Origin: Selenomonadaceae bacterium
Lineage (GTDB): Bacteria > Bacillota > Negativicutes > Selenomonadales > Selenomonadaceae
Assembly (NCBI GenBank): GCA_017444245.1
Contig: JAFSXD010000053.1
Span: forward strand, 1-45,927
Direction of reading: 5' to 3'
Length of the DNA stretch: 45,927 bases
The notes below the pieces were generated by a model that saw only the letters and a program-made list of their open reading frames with translations, was not told the origin of the DNA and did no database searches. The position numbers and the translations under genes were made by a program. Below, in pieces: positions 1-7,992 of this stretch (within the stretch, counting starts at the first letter, position 1; every line of letters starts with the position of its first letter).

Positions 1-30
1 CGATCCATCGATCCATCGATCCATCGATCT
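1..30. repeat. Octamer tandem repeat (ATCGATCC type)
   Basis: Almost four copies of ATCGATCC/T lie directly before the Shine-Dalgarno site (AAAGGAG, 34-40) of the first gene. The window edge cuts the array, so its full length is unknown. Confidence 0.95.
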
Positions 31-49
31 AACAAAGGAGTGCCGCGAA

Positions 50-1201
50 ATGTTTGGTTCTCGCAAAGAGACGTACTGTCCATTTTGCTTAAGAAAAATA
101 AAATTCAGTGACTTAAAATTTTTTTGCGTGGACGAAGAAGAAAACCGCCATGAAGTCCGCCCTTCGTTCACGGACAGATTTTTTAAGCGTCTGCCGACTT
201 GCACAAGGCGATTTTGCAGAAATCATGGCTTGACTGTTCGCGAAGTGACTTGCAGATATTGCGAAGAGAAATTGCCCGCGCAGATTTTGTTTCACGACAA
301 ATATTTAAGTTTTTGTGCGGTTGGCGTCGCGGGTGCGGGCAAGTCCAGCTACGTCACGACGGTAATTCATGAATTGCGCTACTCGGATTTGCCGTACATA
401 CTTCAAGCAATGGACACGGAGACAACGGAAGTTGCTTTGTTGAACGAAAAATTGGTTTATGAGGCACGAAATTGTTTGACGGGTACGACTTCCGGAGTGT
501 CGCCGCGCCCGCAATTTTGGACAATCCTTGATAATTCCAAAGACACACACAAAATTCCGACGTACTCTTTGACGCTTTACGACGGGGCGGGAGAAGATTG
601 CGAAAAAATCGGTTACACGCCGATTGATGCGAAAATCAGCCGATACATTTCGGGGGCGCGCATGCTTTTGATAATGTTCGATCCGTTAATTTTGTCAAGT
701 GTTCAAAATGAAGTTCCGCCGGAAATTTTGTATTCGTCCATAGCTCACGAACGCAAGGAGTCCGCGCCGACGAACATGGTAAGCATGGCAAATTCGCTCG
801 TCAATTACATAAAGCAAAGTTGCAATATCAGTCCCGGTCAACGAATCGAAGCGCAAGCGGCAGTTGTTTTAACGAAACTTGACGCGTTGAGGGACACGGT
901 AAACGGATTTGCGCCTGACTCGACGATTAACCGCGAAAGTCCGCATTTGAAGAGCAAAGGCTTTGTTGACGCAGACAGTAAAATGGTTGATTTGGAAATT
1001 AGGGATTGGCTGATACGTCAAGGAGAAATTGCTTTTTTGAATACGATTGACGCGAATTTTAAAAATGTGCGTGTGTTTGGCGTATCCAGTTTTGGAAACC
1101 CGCCGGATTCGCAGAAAAGATTGGCGCGGATTCGTCCGCATAGGGTTTTAGATCCGATTATGTGGATGCTTGCCAGTGAAGGAATTATTCCTGTGATTTA
1201 G
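50..1201 (+). CDS. Zinc-ribbon P-loop GTPase-like protein
   Basis: A 383-residue protein in two parts. Residues 1-75 hold cysteine/histidine pairs (CxxC at 10-13, C51, C56, H59, CxxC at 68-71) that look like a zinc ribbon. A P-loop NTPase follows: Walker A GVAGAGKS at 92-99, a G3-like DGAGED at 178-183 and a G4-like TKLD at 275-278, which points to guanine specificity. This pattern resembles the TRAFAC-clade 'double-GTPase' proteins that comparative genomics places in predicted conflict or stress modules with vWA and other partners; that assignment is inference. No membrane segment is seen. The ATG has a good AAAGGAG site at 34-40. The TAG stop overlaps the first base of the octamer array that follows. 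Upstream partners, if any, lie outside the window. The P-loop GTPase fold is likely; the biological role is unknown. Confidence 0.75.
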   Translation: MFGSRKETYCPFCLRKIKFSDLKFFCVDEEENRHEVRPSFTDRFFKRLPTCTRRFCRNHGLTVREVTCRYCEEKLPAQILFHDKYLSFCAVGVAGAGKSSYVTTVIHELRYSDLPYILQAMDTETTEVALLNEKLVYEARNCLTGTTSGVSPRPQFWTILDNSKDTHKIPTYSLTLYDGAGEDCEKIGYTPIDAKISRYISGARMLLIMFDPLILSSVQNEVPPEILYSSIAHERKESAPTNMVSMANSLVNYIKQSCNISPGQRIEAQAAVVLTKLDALRDTVNGFAPDSTINRESPHLKSKGFVDADSKMVDLEIRDWLIRQGEIAFLNTIDANFKNVRVFGVSSFGNPPDSQKRLARIRPHRVLDPIMWMLASEGIIPVI

Positions 1202-1224
1202 ATCGATAGATCGATAGATCGATA
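1201..1224. repeat. Octamer tandem repeat (GATCGATA type)
   Basis: Three GATCGATA copies start on the last base of the preceding TAG stop codon and run directly into a heptamer array. Confidence 0.95.
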
Positions 1225-1268
1225 GAAGCTTAAAGCTTGAAGCTTGAAGCTTGAAGCTAACAGCTAAC
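1225..1268. repeat. Heptamer tandem repeat (AAGCTTG type)
   Basis: About six copies of an AGCT-centred heptamer (AAGCTTG, ending in CAGCTAA) fill the space up to the secA Shine-Dalgarno site. A TTG inside this array at 1251 is in frame with secA and can be mistaken for its start. Confidence 0.93.
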
Positions 1269-1286
1269 CTGAAAGGAGAGAAAAAA

Positions 1287-3818
1287 TTGTTCGGATTCCT
1301 GAAAAGATTTTTCGGAGACGATAACGAAAAAGAAATTAAACGCATGAGAAAAATCGTCGACAAAATAAATTCCCTTGAATCAACATACCAAACATTCACC
1401 GACGGTAAACTTACCGACCAGACGGAAATTTTTCGTGACCGCCTAAGAAACGGCGAAACCCTCGAAAATATTTTGCCTGAAGCTTTCGCCGTTTGTCGTG
1501 AAGCGTCGCGCAGAGTTTTGGGCATGCGCCATTTCGACGTTCAACTTATCGGCGGAATTTGTCTTCACGAAGGAAAAATTGCCGAAATGAAAACCGGCGA
1601 AGGTAAAACCCTCGTGGCGACGCTCCCCGTTTATCTGAACGCGCTCGAAGGTAAAGGCGTCCACATGGTAACCGTCAACGATTATCTTGCAAAACGTGAC
1701 AGCGAATGGATGGGGCGGCTGTATCAATTTCTCGGCTTGACTGTCGGATTGATTGTCCATGACATGGATTTCCCCGAAAGAAAATTTTCTTACAGTTGCG
1801 ACGTAACTTTTGGCACGAACAACGAATTTGGTTTTGATTACCTGCGCGATAACATGGTAATTCACAGCGAACAAATGGTTCAGCGTCCGTTGCATTACGC
1901 GATTGTCGACGAGGTTGATTCAATTTTAATAGACGAGGCACGCACGCCGTTGATTATCTCCGGACCGGGCGCGAAGTCTACGGAAATGTACGCAGTCATG
2001 GCGCGGGCGGTTGAAGGGTTAGTCGAAGGAAAAGATTACACCGTTGACGAGAAACAAAAAACCGTTGCGCCGAAAGATGAAGTCATTCCAAAGATTGAAA
2101 AAAAATTGGGCATTCAAAATCTTTACGCCTCTGAAAATATTGAACTGTCACATTGCTTTAACGCGGCATTGAGAGCTAAGGCGTTGATGAAACGGGATCG
2201 CGATTACGTTGTTCGTGACGACGAAATTATTATCGTCGACGAATTCACGGGGCGATTGATGACGGGGCGTCGTTACTCTGACGGTTTGCATCAAGCGATT
2301 GAGGCGAAGGAAGGCGTAAAAATTCAGCGCGAATCCCAAACGTTGGCGACGATTACTTTCCAAAATTATTTTCGCATGTATGAAAAACTTGCGGGCATGA
2401 CAGGCACGGCGAAGACAGAGGAAGATGAGTTTTTAAAAATTTACAAGTTGCCCGTCGTCGTCGTTCCCACAAACATGCCCGTTCAGCGCGTGGATCATCC
2501 CGATGTAATTTACAAGAACAAACGCGCCAAGTACAAGGCGGTTGGTAACGCCGTCGAACAAATTCATGCGAAGGGACAGCCCGTCTTAATCGGCACGACT
2601 TCAATCACGCAGTCCGAAGAGCTTAGCAGCATTTTGAAAAAGCGCGGCATTCCCCACAGCGTTTTGAATGCAAAATTTCATGAGAAGGAAGCGCAAATTG
2701 TTGCTGACGCGGGACAACGCGGCGCGGTTACCATTGCGACGAACATGGCGGGGCGCGGCACGGATATAAAACTTGGTGACGGCGTTGCGGAACTCGGCGG
2801 GCTTTTCATTATCGGCACTGAACGCCATGAATCACGGCGCATTGATAATCAGTTACGCGGACGTTCAGGGCGTCAAGGAGATCCCGGCGAATCTCGTTTT
2901 TATCTTTCGCTTGAAGATGATTTGATGCGTTTGTTTGCGTCGGACAACGTTGCAAAAATCATGGAAAAGCTCGGCATGGAAGAGGACGAACCCATTGAAC
3001 ACACGCTGATTACAAAATCGATTGAGCACGCGCAGAAAAAAGTTGAGGCTCGTAACTTCGATATTCGCAAGCACGTTTTGGAATACGATGACGTTATGAA
3101 TCAGCAACGCGAAATTATTTACAGCGAACGGAAAAAGATTTTGAGCGGCGAAAATCTGCGCGAAAATGTCATGGGCATGGTCAAGCACATAATCAAACAG
3201 GAATTGAATCAGTACGCCGACGAAAAACTTTATCCCGAAGAATGGCAACTCGATGAATTAATCAAGGACGCTGAAAAAATTTACGCCGGCGAAGGAGATT
3301 TGGACAAGGAAGAAATGGAAAAGCTTAGCCGTGAAGAACTGCGCGAATATTTAGAGCAGACGGCTGAAGATAATTACCGCGACCGTGAAGAAAGTTTTGG
3401 CGAACCCGTGATGCGTGAACTTGAAAAAGTTATAATGTTGCGCGTCGTCGACAATAAATGGATGGAACATCTCGACCACATGGACATGCTCCGCGAAGGA
3501 ATTAATTTGCGCGCGTACGGACAACGTAACCCGCTCGTCGAATACAAAATTGAAGCGTTGGCAATGTTTGAAGAAATGGAAGCGGCGATTCAAGACCAAA
3601 TTGCGGCGTTGATGTTCCATGTCTCCGTTGTCCAGCGTGAAGAAGACCAACTTCAAGACCGTTTACAAAATGCTACGGCGTCACACGGCGGCGATGCTAC
3701 TCCCGCTGAATCTAAAAAAGTTCCCAAAAATGCTGACGGAAAAAAAGTTGGGCGTAATGATCCTTGTCCATGCGGTTCAGGGAAAAAATACAAAAATTGT
3801 TGCGGAAGAAGGAAGTAG
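1287..3818 (+). CDS. secA: Preprotein translocase ATPase SecA
   Basis: SecA is the cytoplasmic/membrane motor that drives unfolded preproteins through SecYEG. The 843-residue product has the expected order: Walker A GEGKT after the N-terminal helices, a DEVD Walker B in [15 protein letters not shown], the helicase-like motif [12 protein letters not shown], the [11 protein letters not shown] motif of the second nucleotide-binding fold, and a C-terminal SEC-C zinc motif [19 protein letters not shown]. The C-terminal motif binds zinc and SecB or ribosomes in known SecA proteins. I chose the TTG at 1287, not the in-frame TTG at 1251, because GAAAGGAG lies 8-10 bases before it and the product then begins [10 protein letters not shown], typical of SecA. 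The 1251 start would lie in a tandem repeat. Full length with all motifs intact. Confidence 0.98.
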   Translation: MFGFLKRFFGDDNEKEIKRMRKIVDKINSLESTYQTFTDGKLTDQTEIFRDRLRNGETLENILPEAFAVCREASRRVLGMRHFDVQLIGGICLHEGKIAEMKTGEGKTLVATLPVYLNALEGKGVHMVTVNDYLAKRDSEWMGRLYQFLGLTVGLIVHDMDFPERKFSYSCDVTFGTNNEFGFDYLRDNMVIHSEQMVQRPLHYAIVDEVDSILIDEARTPLIISGPGAKSTEMYAVMARAVEGLVEGKDYTVDEKQKTVAPKDEVIPKIEKKLGIQNLYASENIELSHCFNAALRAKALMKRDRDYVVRDDEIIIVDEFTGRLMTGRRYSDGLHQAIEAKEGVKIQRESQTLATITFQNYFRMYEKLAGMTGTAKTEEDEFLKIYKLPVVVVPTNMPVQRVDHPDVIYKNKRAKYKAVGNAVEQIHAKGQPVLIGTTSITQSEELSSILKKRGIPHSVLNAKFHEKEAQIVADAGQRGAVTIATNMAGRGTDIKLGDGVAELGGLFIIGTERHESRRIDNQLRGRSGRQGDPGESRFYLSLEDDLMRLFASDNVAKIMEKLGMEEDEPIEHTLITKSIEHAQKKVEARNFDIRKHVLEYDDVMNQQREIIYSERKKILSGENLRENVMGMVKHIIKQELNQYADEKLYPEEWQLDELIKDAEKIYAGEGDLDKEEMEKLSREELREYLEQTAEDNYRDREESFGEPVMRELEKVIMLRVVDNKWMEHLDHMDMLREGINLRAYGQRNPLVEYKIEALAMFEEMEAAIQDQIAALMFHVSVVQREEDQLQDRLQNATASHGGDATPAESKKVPKNADGKKVGRNDPCPCGSGKKYKNCCGRRK

Positions 3819-3821
3819 GTT

Positions 3822-3855
3822 GGATCGATAGATCGATGGATCGATGGATCGATAG
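3822..3855. repeat. Octamer tandem repeat between secA and argB
   Basis: Four copies of GATCGATA/GATCGATG between the secA stop and the argB ribosome site. Both octamer variants occur in one array. Confidence 0.95.
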
Positions 3856-3875
3856 TAGGTAGAAAGGTAAATTTC

Positions 3876-5027
3876 ATGATTAACGAAGATAAATTGAAAG
3901 ACGAATTGACTGCGCGTATTCTGAAAAGTTTCAAGACTTCCGGAAAAGTTTCTACGGAAGATTTATTTGAAGACGCGAAAGTTGACGAAAAATTTTTGTA
4001 CAACTTGGCAATGGAGTTGCTCGGCACGGTTGGCATCAGCGAAGACGCGGACGACGAAGGTAAAGCCGAAGAAATTATAAAAATGTCAGAGAAATTCAAC
4101 AAAACCGATTTTCCAAACGAAGACGCGCAATCAGTACAAAATTTCAGTGCCGCGCAGAAAGCAGAAGTTCTCGTTGAGGCTCTTCCGTACATTCAAGAAT
4201 TTTACGGCAAGACAATCGTCATCAAGTACGGCGGCAACGCAATGATTAACGCCGAATTGAAAGAAAAAGTCATGCAAGATGTTGCGTTGATGAAGTACGT
4301 CGGCTTGCGTGTTGTAATTGTTCACGGCGGCGGTCCGGAAATTACCCAGTTTCTCAAAAAAGTTGGCAAGGAAAGTTCTTTCGTCAGCGGACTGCGCGTC
4401 ACGGACGAAGAAACCGTAGAAATTGCTGAAATGGTTCTCGACGGCAAAGTTAATTCGGAAATTGTCACGCTGTTAAATCGTCGCGGACTTCGTGCCGTCG
4501 GTCTTAGCGGAAAGGACGCGGGATTAATTCAGGCAGAAAAAAAACTTGCCACCGTTTACGAACAAGGCGACAAGAAAAAAGTTGATATTGGTTACGTCGG
4601 CAAGTCAAAGAAAGTTGACATCACAATACTTGAAGATTTGCTCGCGCATAATTACGTGCCGGTCGTTGCGCCAATCGGAGTGGGCGAAGGCGGCGAAAGT
4701 TACAACATCAACGCGGATTATGTTGCGGCGGACATTGCGGGGGCGTTGCACGCAGAAAAACTTTTGTTGCTCACGGACACAGACGGCGTCTACAAAAATT
4801 TTGAGGACAAAAAAACTTTTCTGTCGACGTTGACTGCTGCTGATGCGCGCGATTACATCAAGGAAGGAATAATTTCAGGCGGCATGATTCCAAAAGTCGA
4901 AGCTTGCCTTCACGCTTTGTCAAGTGGCGCGAACAAGGCGCACATCATTGACGGGCGACTTCCTCACTCGATAATTTTGGAATTGTTCACCGCCGCAGGT
5001 ATCGGCACTCAAGTTGTCAGGAATTAG
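3876..5027 (+). CDS. argB: Acetylglutamate kinase with an N-terminal extension
   Basis: ArgB phosphorylates N-acetylglutamate, the second step of arginine synthesis. Residues from about 91 onward are a complete amino-acid-kinase domain: IKYGGNAM (phosphate-binding lysine and glycine loop, about 116-123), VIVHGGGPEI (substrate loop), GLSGKDAG, NADYVAADIAGAL, LTDTDGV and SGGMIPKVEACL. Family members usually have about 290-300 residues; this one has 383 because about 90 acidic residues, predicted helical, precede the kinase. A modest AGAAAGG site precedes the ATG at 3876. An internal ATG at residue 70 has no good ribosome site, so the extension is probably translated. No other arginine gene is in the window. 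The kinase assignment is firm; the role of the extension is unknown. Confidence 0.93.
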   Translation: MINEDKLKDELTARILKSFKTSGKVSTEDLFEDAKVDEKFLYNLAMELLGTVGISEDADDEGKAEEIIKMSEKFNKTDFPNEDAQSVQNFSAAQKAEVLVEALPYIQEFYGKTIVIKYGGNAMINAELKEKVMQDVALMKYVGLRVVIVHGGGPEITQFLKKVGKESSFVSGLRVTDEETVEIAEMVLDGKVNSEIVTLLNRRGLRAVGLSGKDAGLIQAEKKLATVYEQGDKKKVDIGYVGKSKKVDITILEDLLAHNYVPVVAPIGVGEGGESYNINADYVAADIAGALHAEKLLLLTDTDGVYKNFEDKKTFLSTLTAADARDYIKEGIISGGMIPKVEACLHALSSGANKAHIIDGRLPHSIILELFTAAGIGTQVVRN

Positions 5028-5068
5028 ATCGCTAGTAACTTGCGCCCCTAATTAATCATCTATGAATG

Positions 5069-5112
5069 AAAATCGTCGTTAACTTTTTTCTTTGAAAGTC
5101 GGCGATTTTTTT
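5069..5112 (+). terminator. Probable terminator of argB, overlapping the end of the convergent gene
   Basis: AAAATCGTCG at 5069-5078 pairs with CGGCGATTTT at 5100-5109, followed by a T run. The loop of about 21 bases contains the last codons and stop of the convergent TrkH-type gene, so the hairpin may serve both strands. The loop is long for an intrinsic terminator. Confidence 0.5.
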
Positions 5113-6617
5113 GTTGCGGACGCAAAAATTATCAGCAACGCAAAAATTTCAAGTCGTCCAATCACGCAGATTATCGCGCAAAAAATTTTTGCAACGTTGG
5201 ACAATGCCAAAAAATCATGCGGCTCAACGATTTGCGGAAAAATTCCCACGTTCGTCAAACAAACGGCGGACATCGCAACTGATTCAGAAAAACTTGGGTC
5301 AGTGCAACTCAACAACGCCGAACTTACGAAAAGCGTCAAGCAACTCAAGAAAAAAAATCCTAAAATCCTTCCGACAATTTCCGGCGGCACTGCGCTACCG
5401 TTTACCCTAATGCTCGGCATCATGTGCGGATGAATCGTTTTCTTCAACTCAACCGCAGAAGTTTTCAGCAGGACAAGCACGCGGACAATTTTCAAGCCGC
5501 CCGTCACAGAACCCATGCAACCGCCGATTATCGCCGTGAAGAAAATTAAAAATTTGTCGAAGTCGCTCTGCAATTCGTCGCCGTAGTTCAAATTTATTCC
5601 CGTCGTGCTGATGTACGAAACAACGTGAAAAAGTGCGTGACGAAAATTTTCATGCAAATCAAGTTCACTGTCGCGGAACTCCGCCAACCAAAAAATTGTG
5701 GACGTGCAAAATAAAATTATTACGGCTAAAGTTTTAACTTCAGAGTTCGACGCAAATTTTTTTACGTTGTCAATGAAATTTTGCCGAAATCTTTTCACGT
5801 AATTAATCGCGCGGACAAAAAATTTTTCCTTTTCACCCGTGCGCGGCGGCGGCAAAGTTTGAATCAATCGGTAGTACAACAAAAAATTTCCGCAGGCAAG
5901 CAACATTGAAAAAATTGCCGCGTACTCAACATAAATATTTGAGCTTGACGGAAAAAATTTTCCTCCGCCCGTCGAAATGCAACGCAACGCCATGAGAACA
6001 GAATTTTCCACGTCCAAGCCCGCCAACTTGAACAGAAAAAAACTTGCCAACGTCAACAGCGAATAAACTTTAATCATGCGTTGCGAAATTGCATTCATTT
6101 GCCCGAAGAGCGGACTGAAAAGTTGCCCGCCCTGCAACGTCATAGTCAAGCCGAAACATCCGCCGACCGTTGGCATGATTGTGACGAGAATCACTAGAAA
6201 AAGTAGCGAGCCGAACCACATCAGCAGACTTTGCCACAGCGTGAGAAGATACGGCGCGTTTACCGGAATCAGCGACAAGCCCGCCGAAGTCAAATTGGAA
6301 ATTGTTTCCAAAAATGCGTCGAAGGGAAGCAACCAACCCGTCCACCAGAACGGCATCATTCCGATTAACGCGACGATTGGATAAATAATCAGCATTGAAA
6401 TTGCAGATTCGATGATTGGTAGCCGACGCCGATGATTTTTTCCAAAACGTGCTAGAGAAATTCCAAAGTTTAACGTAAAAATTGCCGGTAATAAAAAAAT
6501 TGCGACTGCGTAAAGAGATTTCATGACCAGTGCCGCGTACAAAATTGGAGCGATGAAAATAAATGCGAAGGCGATGAGTACGCTACCGATTAAACTTGAA
6601 ATAATTTTTTTGTCCAT
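5079..6617 (-). CDS. TrkH-family potassium transporter membrane subunit
   Basis: A 512-residue polytopic membrane protein. The four pore-loop filters of the TrkH/KtrB superfamily can be read in order: NLTSAGL (about 108-114), CISTGGG (213-219), ISTTGIN (336-342) and CLTNVGI (453-459), each with its filter glycine. It should be the K+-translocating subunit of an uptake system. No regulatory TrkA/KtrA gene lies beside it; the window's only ktrA sits with a second, different ktrB near 44-45.7 kb. It lies downstream of the PLP gene on the same strand. No clear Shine-Dalgarno precedes the ATG at 6617: octamer repeats and a degenerate copy (GATCGCTAG) come right up to it, so translation efficiency or the exact start is uncertain. 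Confidence 0.85.
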   Translation of the reverse strand: MDKKIISSLIGSVLIAFAFIFIAPILYAALVMKSLYAVAIFLLPAIFTLNFGISLARFGKNHRRRLPIIESAISMLIIYPIVALIGMMPFWWTGWLLPFDAFLETISNLTSAGLSLIPVNAPYLLTLWQSLLMWFGSLLFLVILVTIMPTVGGCFGLTMTLQGGQLFSPLFGQMNAISQRMIKVYSLLTLASFFLFKLAGLDVENSVLMALRCISTGGGKFFPSSSNIYVEYAAIFSMLLACGNFLLYYRLIQTLPPPRTGEKEKFFVRAINYVKRFRQNFIDNVKKFASNSEVKTLAVIILFCTSTIFWLAEFRDSELDLHENFRHALFHVVSYISTTGINLNYGDELQSDFDKFLIFFTAIIGGCMGSVTGGLKIVRVLVLLKTSAVELKKTIHPHMMPSIRVNGSAVPPEIVGRILGFFFLSCLTLFVSSALLSCTDPSFSESVAMSAVCLTNVGIFPQIVEPHDFLALSNVAKIFCAIICVIGRLEIFALLIIFASATKKSPTFKEKS

Positions 6618-6620
6618 GTT

Positions 6621-6692
6621 AGATCGCTAGATCGATGGATCGATGGATCGATGGAGGGCTATCGATCTACTAACTATCGATCTATCGATCCA
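6621..6692. repeat. Octamer arrays flanking the TrkH/PLP-gene junction
   Basis: Two octamer arrays with a short unrelated core. The distal one overlaps the stop codon and last four codons of the upstream minus-strand gene, giving it a Ser-Ile-Asp-Arg end. Confidence 0.93.
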
Positions 6693-7906
6693 ACTACCTC
6701 CAAAAGTGCAATAAGCGCGTGTTCAAAAGTCAAACCGCCCTGCAAGTAAACGGCATAAGGCGGGCGCAAAGGTCCATCCGCGCTTAACTCAATCGACGCA
6801 CCTTGTACAAAAGTTCCCGCCGCCATGATAACTTTATCTTCGTAGCCCGGCATGTCCCACGCTTCAGGAACGGCGTACGAATCGACGGGAGAAAATTTTT
6901 GTATCGCGCGACAAAACGAAATTAATTTTTCCGCGCAGTTCAATTCGATTGCTTGAATAATATCTCCGCGTGTTTCGTCGACGGCAGGAAAAGTTTTGTA
7001 GCCGAGCCGTGAAAAAATTCCCGACGCAAAAATTGCCGCCTTCAACGCCTGCGCCGTCACGTGAGGAGCTAGAAATAATCCTTGATACAAAAGACGCGGC
7101 GTCCCCAAACTTGCGCCGAGTTCCGCGCCCATGCCCGGTGCTGTCAACCTGTACGCGGCAAGTTCGACTAAATTTTTTTTCCCGACGACGTATCCGCCCG
7201 TTGGTGCAAGTCCGCCGCCAATATTTTTTATCAAACTTCCCGCAACGATATCCGCGCCGACTTCCGTAGGCTCGCAACGTTCGACAAATTCTCCGTAGCA
7301 GTTGTCCACAAAAATTGTGCAGTTCGGATTCGCTGACTTCACCGCCGCGCAAATTTTTTCGATATCGACGTTCGTCAAAGTTTTTCGCGTGGAGTAGCCG
7401 CGTGATTTTTGAATCAACGCCAACTTGGTTTTCGCCGTCACGGAATTTTTTATTTCGTCGAAATAATTTTTTCCGTCCGTCAATTCAATTTCGCGGTAGC
7501 CGACGCCAAATTCTTTTAGTGAGCCTTTCGATTCGACGGCGTGACCAATTACCGTTTGCATTGTGTCGTACGGCGCGCCCGTCAAGGAAATCATTTCGTC
7601 GTTTGGGCGGAGGATGCCGAACAAAACCGTTGCCAACGCGTGAGTTCCCGAAACAAATTGCGTCCGCACCAACGCTGATTCTGCGCGGAAAATTTTTGCA
7701 AAAAGTTCCTCCAACTTTTCGCGCCCGATGTCGCCGTAAGCATAGCCCGTTGAAGTTTTGAAATGCGCGTCAGAAATTTTAAGTTCGCGCATGGCGTCCA
7801 AAACTTTTTTTGTGTTGAAGGTTGAAATTTCGTCGACGCGCTGAAAAATTTCTTCCACGTCGCGCAAAACTTCCGCTTTTAAGTTTAAAATTTTTTCGTC
7901 AATCAA
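6674..7906 (-). CDS. Methionine gamma-lyase family PLP protein (YnbB / aluminium-resistance type)
   Basis: A fold-type I PLP enzyme of 410 residues. Features include STGYAYGDIGREKLE near the start, FVSGTHALATVLFG (cofactor phosphate region), IFVDNCYGEFVE (Asp for the PLP nitrogen) and GSLIKNIGGGLAPTGGY, whose lysine should form the Schiff base. Members are annotated 'methionine gamma-lyase family' or 'aluminium resistance protein', and the true substrate is not settled. The start is TTG at 7906 with GGAG about ten bases upstream. The C-terminus VVGSIDR and the stop codon are written by the octamer repeat. It heads a probable transcript with the TrkH-type gene. Confidence 0.88.
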   Translation of the reverse strand: MIDEKILNLKAEVLRDVEEIFQRVDEISTFNTKKVLDAMRELKISDAHFKTSTGYAYGDIGREKLEELFAKIFRAESALVRTQFVSGTHALATVLFGILRPNDEMISLTGAPYDTMQTVIGHAVESKGSLKEFGVGYREIELTDGKNYFDEIKNSVTAKTKLALIQKSRGYSTRKTLTNVDIEKICAAVKSANPNCTIFVDNCYGEFVERCEPTEVGADIVAGSLIKNIGGGLAPTGGYVVGKKNLVELAAYRLTAPGMGAELGASLGTPRLLYQGLFLAPHVTAQALKAAIFASGIFSRLGYKTFPAVDETRGDIIQAIELNCAEKLISFCRAIQKFSPVDSYAVPEAWDMPGYEDKVIMAAGTFVQGASIELSADGPLRPPYAVYLQGGLTFEHALIALLEVVGSIDR

Positions 7907-7924
7907 TTCAAAAGTTCTCCTGAT

Positions 7925-7957
7925 TAGCTGGTAGCTGGTAGCTTGTAGCTTGTAGTT
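7925..7957. repeat. Heptamer tandem repeat (TAGCTGG/TAGCTTG)
   Basis: About four to five heptamer copies upstream of the PLP gene's ribosome site, ten bases from the next octamer array. Confidence 0.93.
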
Positions 7958-7966
7958 TGAAAAATT

Positions 7967-7992
7967 CTATCGATCTATCGATCTATCGATCT
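7967..7992. repeat. Octamer repeat overlapping the 3' end of the GT41 gene
   Basis: Three octamers. Read on the minus strand they encode the last residues of the GT41 protein (EIDRSIDR) and its TAG stop. Confidence 0.95.
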
